The notes under the pieces were generated by a model that searched no databases, was not told the DNA's origin, and worked only from the letters and a program-made list of their open reading frames with translations. The position numbers were made by a program, and so were the translations under genes. A stretch of 64,000 bases of DNA from Sarcocystis neurona. Lineage: Eukaryota > Apicomplexa > Conoidasida > Eucoccidiorida > Sarcocystidae. Where the stretch lies: positions 4,659,302 through 4,723,301 of the forward strand of contig KL647288.1 in NCBI GenBank assembly GCA_000727475.1, in the 5' to 3' direction. This document shows positions 27,501 through 36,500 of this stretch, in pieces (position 1 is the first letter of the stretch; each line of letters begins with the position of its first letter).

Positions 27501-30500
27501 TCTCGTCTTTGAGTGTGCGCTGCTATTTTGTCTTCTCTTCCGGCCCCTTTTCTATTCGTATATCACCTTCTCCTTTCTCTCCTTTTCTGCGTCGACTGAG
27601 TTTACTCCTCCTTCGCTGGTGGCCGCAGCCTGGGCCACGCCCTGCAGCGTCCCGGACGTATCATCCGTCGACACCGGGCCAGAAGAGGCAAGCAGCAAGG
27701 AGAGGGATCAGCAGGAGGAGAAGGAGAAAGTCGAGCAATTCGATATGACCGGCCCCGTATCCGCCGACGAACATGCGAACCGAGCAAAGGCGTGATTGTT
27801 TGCGTCCTTGAGAAGCGAGAGTGGCAACCCGTTGCAAGAAAGTCCGCTCCCGCCGGGCCTCCTTGCCCTTTGCCTCCTTCGTCTGCCGCTTCTGCGGATG
27901 CTGCTGCCGCTGCTTTTGCTGCAGCCGCCGTAGCTGCTGAGGAAACGCGCCACACGGCTGCAGCTGCTGGGGGGGGCGCGTGCGACGAGTCCTGCTGCTG
28001 CTGCTGCTGGGGCTGCTGCTGCTGCTGGGGCTGCTGCTGCTGCTGTCGAGGAGGAGCAAGAGAGAAGAACAGCAGACAAAGACTCCTTGCAGACAGCTAA
28101 TGTCTTCTCTAGCATTCGTTTCGAAAAGCAGCCCACAACTCAACCCGAAGATCCTCTGGCCCCAGACTACGACCCTATCAATGGCTTCGAGTGGGTTGGT
28201 GTAAGTTGATTTCTTCTTGATTTTCTTCTCTATTTTTGTTCGATTTCTCGAGTTCGCTTCCTCACCTTGTCTCTCGTGGCGTCTTCTTCTCCCTCTCCGT
28301 TCTTGTTCGGCGCTCTCCTCTGCATCAAAAGAAAATGGTGGGTCCTTCTGCAAGTGTTCCTTCTTGCTACGACTGCTGCTGCCCCCCCCTCTTTCTCCCG
28401 CTTTCGCTGCTTCTATTCTCCGTTCCCTTCTCCTCTTCTTCTTCGATCTTCCTTCGCTTCCGTCCACCTTGTCTTTATCCGTCGGTTTTCTGCTGCTTCA
28501 TCGACTGCCCCTCTTTTCTCTCCTTCGTCGGCGCCTATTCTTCTCCTCCTTGCGTCCCGCACTTTTCTTCCGAAGAAGAAGAAATTCTCCTTTTTCTGTT
28601 CTGCACCCCCTTCCGTTCTTCCGCTCTTCTCTTCGTCTCCTCCCCTTCGTCTTCGGACCCTTTCTGGTCTCTTCTTCCCTTCTGTATCTTCCTCTTCTTC
28701 TTTTTCGTCCCATCTGTTTTTCTGCTCTCCTGCGTCTTCGTCGTTTTCCTCCTTCGTCCCGTGTGACTTTCTCGTTTTCACCGTCTTCTTCTTCATCTGC
28801 CGTTTTGCTCTTCTTCTCCCCCCGTTGCTGTTCTCCCCCCCTTCTTTTCGCCGTTCTGTGTTTGTCTTCCTCTCTTTTTGTCTGCCCATCTACCCCGTTT
28901 TTCCTTTCGTCTCTTGCTGTCGGTCTCTCTGTGTCTCTTTTTCCGTTTCTCGCGTCGCACGCAGTTTCTTCGCCTTCGACGAGCACCGGCCTTTCGGTCT
29001 CACCCCGGGGGCCCCGCCTGCGCCCACTCTTCCCCGGGTTTCCTCTCCCTTCTTCTCTGTAGACTTCTTCTGTCTTCCTTTTCTTCGTCCTCCCCTTCTT
29101 CTCTCTTCTCTTGCTGTCTGTGCAGTTTTTCCGTCCCCTTTCCGCCTCCTCCGCGTCCTCTTCCTTTCGCGGCAGCTGCTGCTCTCCTTACCTTCGCTCT
29201 CTGTGTCTCTCCGTTTCCTTCTCATTTCCCCTCTTTTCCTTTTCTTGTGCCGACTTTCTCTTTTCTTTTTTCGCCCCCCGCTATTTGTCCCCCTCTCTCT
29301 CCCTCATTTGCTGTTCCTCCTTTATTCTTCTTCTGCTCCACCACTCACTTTTCGTCGTTTCGCTGCTGTCCATCTGTCTCTGTCTCGGTCTCTCTTGTGG
29401 TGTGGTGTCCGTCTCTGGCGCCCGTTTTGTCGCTGGTTTCTCGCAGAATGTGCCGGAGCTCTGCGTCGAAGGCTGGTGCCGCGCGGAGGTCGCGGGCATT
29501 CCCGAAGTGTTAGTATTTGTCCACGGGTACAACACAAACCACGTTCAATCGACTCAGGTGATGGCTCAGATGCTTTCCTTCGGCAATTTCCCTTCCTACA
29601 TCAAGCCGCTGCTCTTCACTTGGCCTGCTGGACAGAACTTCACCGAGTTCTTCGTCGCGCAAGAAAACGCGAAAAATCCTCGCATACAACTTGCCTTCAG
29701 AAACCTAATCGTCGCTCTTCGAGACTGCGGTGAGGAAGAACTCTTCTTCTTCTCGTGCTTCTTCGTGGCTCCACGCCGCCGCGGGGCGCGCCCTTCCCCG
29801 CCCCTTCGCCCGTCTCCGCTGAGGCGACAGCAACAGCAGCAACACATCTACACACGAGCCTGCCTTTTCAAAAGACGGGAAGGGAGAGCAGCGGCAGCAC
29901 AGCACCAGCGCCGCCCAGACAGCGCAGCAAGCCAAAAAAGAAGGGGCGGGGAGGGCGGGGATGGCACTCCAGCACGTTTATATGGTAAAGACACAGAGAG
30001 AGACCGAACACATAGACACACGCATGCGAGAAAAGGAGAAAAGAAGAGAGAGAATATACACATACAGACGTGTGGACAGCAGTGCAAACATGCGTACGCG
30101 TCTCTCAATATATGTAGGCGTAGAATATATGGGTACATACACATAGATGTATATATTTATGTATGTACAAGGAGTAGCTGAGATATACGACTGTCTGCAA
30201 AGACGTATATAAATCCATATTTGAAGCAGAAGAGAAGTGAGGAAGGGGATTACACGTGTATATAAATATGTGTACATACACGTATTTAGCTGATAGGAGT
30301 AGCTGAGTTATAAGACTGTCTGCAGAGACGTATAGAGACGCTTGTGTGTATGAAGCACAAGAGCGGGGGGGTTTACGTGTGTGCGTGTCTTTGGGGAAGG
30401 AGTTGTACCTGCTGTTGGTAAGACGTCGTCGCACCGTATATATCGAAGGGAGATTGAGAAACTGCCACGAACTCACATTTATATATATATGAATGGATAG

Positions 30501-33500
30501 ACACACACCGACGCACACAGAATCAAAGATAGGAAGTTCACAGAGCGTGTATTTATATGTATGATTAGAGAGTGAGACAAAGTCATAGAAAAGTCAGGAA
30601 ATTCACAAGGGACCTCTATATATATTTATGGACAGTTGGGAACCTTCATGAATTCAAAGATATAGATATAGAGATCGAGAAAAACGCTCGAATCGTATTT
30701 ATATAAATATGTGTGTACACACGTATGTACCAGAAAAACAAGCATAAGTCCACCAGTAAGTGCGTACGTATCTTCAAACAGCAACACGGAGCTATATCTA
30801 TGTGATTGCATATATTTATGTATATGTATATGTATTCGTATCAGGGAAAGAAGCGGAGATAGACACACGTAATCTTGTTTCTATCTTTGTGTGTGTGTGT
30901 GTGTGTACACATATATATATATATATATATGTATACATATATATATAGATAGATATAGATAGGTAGGTAGATAGATAGATACGCTACGTGTGTGTGTTTG
31001 CACATCTGTGTATATATATACGTATATACGTAGTTATTTCAGGGAATGAAGCGGAGAGGACCGCACGTAGTCTTTTGTCTCTTTCTCTGTATGTATGTCT
31101 CCCGATAGGGGGATACTCAACCACCAATATATATATATATATAGAGAGAGAGAGATAGATAGATAGATAGAGATAGAGATAGAGATAGATAGATACGCTG
31201 GATATGTGTAATTTTATATGTATATAGATACGTACATATATATATATATAGTTGTATCAAGGAAGCGAAGAGAGCTGCACGTACTCTTGTCTCTCTCTGT
31301 GTTTGTGCACCTATGAGGGGAGACTCAGTCATCAGTATATACATCAAGATACGCCAGCGCAGCAGCAGCGGTTTATATCGACAGCTTCTTCCCCCTGCCA
31401 TTCCCGGATACAAGAACACGCACAGCAACCCGGCTTATGTTTCTGCCATTTTATTCCATCGCCCCTTCCGCGTAACGTTATCTTCGACCAAGTAGCCACA
31501 CAAAACAGCTATCTTGACTTCTTCTCTCTCTATATGTGCAAATCTCCAGAGGTATAGAGCTAGGTAGAAGACAAGATCTAAGCTCCTCCGTATATATATG
31601 TATTGACATATATATATATATGACTCGCAAATGTATGTATGAAGTCGTACAAGCCGTCGCCCTTCTCTGTATGTATAAAGAGAAAGAGAGAGTCAATACA
31701 TATATATATATATATGCGCATAGAGTGCATGTACATGTGTACTTGTGTATGTATACATACATATATGTATGTGCCTATAGTATATATGTACATGTGTACT
31801 TCTGTATGTGTGTGTTCACGTCTATAGAGAGAGTTGATACATATACATGTATATATAGTGTATATATATACGTGTGGACGTGTGTGTGTGTATATATATA
31901 TATGTTCATATATATATATATATATGTGTATATAGTATGTACGTACGTGTGCACTTGTATGTGTGTACCTATAGAGGAGAATCTGCTGGTCTACATCTGT
32001 TTATGTTGGATTTTTGATCGTGTCTTGCTGCAGGTGTTCGGCAGGTTCATATTATGGCCCACAGCATGGGATCGCGACTGCTTTTGGGCAGTCTGCGGAT
32101 GATACTTGAGGAGGGGTGGGGTTTAACGAAGCATCACATTCCTTGCGACCCTCTGCTGGGTTACTCCGTATAGGCTATCGATACACTACGAATCTTTCCC
32201 GGTTGCGGACGCATGCGTATGTGTGGGCGTTTATGTGTGCAGACACATCTGTTGGTACACCTAGACAACTTTGCGTGTATATATATATATATATATATAT
32301 ATGTGGATATTCGTTAGATTCGTATCCTATGTATATTTTCCGAATATATGTGCACTTGAAGAACATATAAAAGTGCGTGTGTGTATATGCATATATATAC
32401 ATATATATGGATAGATAGATAGAGGAAAAATATGTGTGTACAGGTGAACAGAGGTAGACACAGAGATACGTAGTGGATTTGTAGGTGTTTGCTGCTATTT
32501 TGTTGTCCACTTCGACGCATCTTTTTGTATGTGCCCCGCGCAGTCACTGCTCGCCCATGTGAAATTCATCGCGCCAATCCCTTTGCCCACACAACCGACG
32601 CGCCTTCACTGGCATGCTCCATATATACCCACCAAGTATCTACACGCGCATATATATATATATGTACATGTATACATGTATGTATGTGTGGTACAGGTCC
32701 TCGTGCGCAGACGTCTACGAAGAATTCTGTGTCTACAGGAGGACGTATAAAAGTCAATATCGTCCACATGTATGCATACGTATATATATGTGTATATATA
32801 TGTGTATATGTATGTGCAGTGCATGTATGGGGAAAGAGCGGTCTACACATACACTTTTTAAGTTGGTACGTTTAGAGAGGCTCACGTAGTTTCACGTGCT
32901 TATATACTTATGTATGTATATATACACATATATGTGTACCTTTATATACGCGGGATTAAAGCCTGTGTACGTGCTTATATATAAATATATATGTACAGTG
33001 GATTGGAGTCAGGTGTAGATACGCGAGAGAATATATTCCACATTTTCACTTGCACATATATGTATATGTGTGTATCTTGTGTCTAAAGCTGGTACATAGG
33101 CATGTATATATGTGTACATCGGTGTATATACCCTGTGTGTAAAACAGGTGTATGTAGACAGGATCATATGCTTTTCCGTTGTGTGTCGAGCGGTATGCGG
33201 CGCATGTGTGATGCCTGCCGCAGTCTCTTTAGTAAGACACAGGACATCGAATGCGCGGACGAGCCCGCTCCGGCCGATCTCATGCACCTCATTACTCTGA
33301 TCTTCTTGAACCCGGAATATTACGTGGATGACTTTGTTATTCGAGTACGGCCAGTAGGACGTTGTACCGCATTCTGCTGCTTGCCTGCTGCACTCCTCTT
33401 TCCTCCTCTTCCTGCTCCTGCGCTTCACCTCAAGAGCTCCTACTCTCTGGGGCTGCGGCCACTGCTACTGCTGCTGCTTCTCTGACGGCTGCTGCTGCTG

Positions 33501-36500
33501 CTTCTTGTTCACTTCTTCCCCTTGCTGCTGTTGCAGGCGCTGCAACAGCGGCGCCTTTCCTTGCTGCTCTTGCTGGGCTGCTGTCATGGCGGCTCTTCCC
33601 GGTGCGGCGACTCTCGCTGCGCCTGCTTTTTTGTTCCCCTTGCTGCTGCTGCTGATCTTGCTGCTCTTGCTACTGCTAATTGTCTTGCTGCTCTTGCTGC
33701 TGCTGCCTCTCTTGCTGCCCTTGCTGCTGCTGCTGCTCTTGCTGCTGCTTCTGCTGGTGCTCTTGGGGTTGCGACCCTCGCTGCTGCTGCTTGGCCTGTT
33801 GCTGTTGCTGCTGCGACTCACCCTGCTGCTCCTTTCCTGCTGCTCCTGCTGTTGCTGGTGCGCTGCTGCTGTGCACTACGTTCCTCTCGAGAACTGTGGC
33901 ACAGAAGCGCCTTACGCCGCCGATGCAGACGACAGAGAAGCCACGGACCTCGCTCGCTGGCCTCTAAACTCTTCTGCACTCCACTTCCTCCTGCCTGGAA
34001 TGCTGTTCCTCCTTCGCCTTCTTCGTCTTCCGCTGTTGTCTGTGCTTGCTGCTGCTTTGCTTCACCGCTACCGCTGCTGGCGCTGCAGGTTTCTGCTGAT
34101 CTTCAATACTGCAGCTCGCTGCCTTGGTTTCTCGTTGCTGCTGCTACTGCTGCCGCTGCTGCTTCCTGTTGCTCCTGTTGTGGCCGCGAGGGGAGCATTT
34201 GGTTGAGACGGGCAGGCCGTTTTTTGTTGCCGCAGGCCTGCTGCTGCTGCTGCAGATACCGTGTGTCAGTCTCGTCTCGGCCCACCGACGTCTTCTGATG
34301 CTCTGCACGAGCAGCGCTTTGGCTGCTTCATGATGGGGCGCCTGCCCACGCGAAGGTCGCCACTTTCGCAGCTGCCTTCTTCCCGTCGTCTGCGTGTGTT
34401 TCGTGTACACTAATTACACACACCAGATGAAATAAGGAAATATACATATGTATGCGTATACAAATATATACATATATATATATATATATTCAAATATATA
34501 TATATACAACATTTTCCTACACATACACGCATATGTGGCTTGGGATATATCTATATTTAATATATATATATATATCTACGTATAGTTGTGTACTCACGTG
34601 TATCAACGTACATATCTGTATGCATATATGCAATACACACGTAATCACATACGTATACACTCATGTATATACCGTTATATGTATATATATACACATATAT
34701 GTGTGTACGTACTTATATACATACGCAGACACGTGTGTGTATGGTGTATGTCTTGACTTTGTGCGGCATGGTGCGGTGATGATATATAATACGTGATCTC
34801 GTAGTGGATTCTTCACCCGTCTCTTCTCAGTAGACAAAGATTTCTGTCTTCTTTTCAGTTGGGCTTCAGCATTCTTCCATCTTTCTCTTTCCGTGACGCG
34901 TATACGTGTTAAATAGGGCGCGTAATTATACGCAGAGAGGAGAGGAGAACAGAGAATAAAATATGCGGTGTTTGATGTCTACATGTATACCGGTGAAGCA
35001 TCACACGCACAAATGTATCACTTCGTACCCAAACGCATCTATTTCCAATATTACACGTATGCTTCAAAAGAAAAAGATGTGTACATATATGTATATATAC
35101 ATATATATATGTGTAATGTATGTACATGCGTATATATATCTACCTTTATATACATATATATATATATATATGTATATTCACATTCGTATACACATATATA
35201 TATGATAGTATAGATGTTAACAGATATATATGTGCATGCGTGTTCGCTGTTATTCGGTACTTTTCAGGAGTATCCTTTCCTCCGGCAGTACTGCAGCAAT
35301 CTTTCGATTTTCTGCGACGCACATGACGGCGTGAGTTTTTCGTCAGCGATGCAGGCTACTTCTTCCCTTATTAAATGCGCTGCAAGCGAAGAAGTTGGGG
35401 ATACAGTATGGAGACCTTGAATTACTTTCTGTTTCTTTTCCTTCCTATTCTTTGCGTGGGCTTTAAATGCCGTTCTGCAGCTTTTTCTGCAGGGAGCTAC
35501 TATCGGCACACCTCCTCCGTCGGTCCGCTGTTTTTCGACGTTCTTCTTTTTTGCTGACACACACCGCGCGACCAACCTAGTGACGTTTCTGCCCGTTTTC
35601 TACACGTGGTGATACGCACAGACGCAGGCCTCTTCTTTCTCGTTAACACCTACCTCGGCAGCGTCGCGACTTTCTCTTTCTTTACCCGCTTCAAGAAGAG
35701 GTGCTGCAGTCGTCTTCGCTCAATTTCTTCTTGTTCCCTGTGTCTGTGTAGGACAAAGTATACGAACGCTCTCGTAGATGTCACTTTTCGCTTTTCCTGT
35801 GCAAAGGATAGAAGAGCTGTGCGCCTCTCTCTCCGGGACGGCTCTTTTCTGACTCTCTCATTTTCTTCCTCCTTACCAACAACGTACATCGTAAATTTTC
35901 CAGATGCCGCTTTTCTTTTGTCCTCTTTACTTTTCTCTTCGAGATCAACTGTCTTCACATTGACCTTTCTGCCCTCTGCGTTTGACGCATCTTTCTTGGC
36001 TGCCCCCCCAAGGAATTCTCTTAGTACACGCTGTAGCCACCAAGTAGCCCTGCACGCTTTCTGCTTCGTCCACGGCGTCTCTGTGCGTCTGCACAGATAT
36101 TGTCGCTCCAGTTTCTGTGTTTTGCCGCCTGACGAGAAAAAAAAAATCCGCTCGCTGTTTTGGTCTTCCGATGGTCTCCCTCCCACCGGAAGACAGACAC
36201 ACGTATTCACACACGGATATGCATATATATACATAAATAAGAAGCACACATGTGTACATCTATATGTATACATTATTTTATGTCACACACACATATAGGA
36301 AGTGTGGACAAATGTGGAGGATCCTAGAAAAGTAAACGTGTAGAAGGGGACGTAAATGCGTTCATGCGCCGCTGCCGGGAGACCTCGGTTGAGGCGAGGA
36401 CCCGCTGCTGCTGCAGCGTGTGGAGGCCGCTGCTGCACCATGTGGGCGGTGCTGCCGCGGCAGTGGCGGGTGCGACTGCTTGCGGGGACGCTGCTGCTAC

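Noticed and set aside
28965..29037. Possible cassette exon reading FFAFDEHRPFGLTPGAPP between a CAG acceptor and a CGG|GTTTCC donor
   Set aside because: Its 73-nt length would shift the frame of exon 12, and its protein-like frame needs phase 2 while exon 11 ends in phase 0. Kept out of the model.
28267..29733. 488-codon + ORF, rich in Ser, Leu, Phe and Pro, before the hydrolase core
   Set aside because: Pyrimidine-rich intron composition keeps frames open. It is not in the frame of exon 12, which starts at a clear acceptor (29446).
14540..35210. Microsatellite arrays considered as CRISPR or satellite arrays
   Set aside because: No constant repeat with unique spacers; these are simple YR repeats in a eukaryotic gene.
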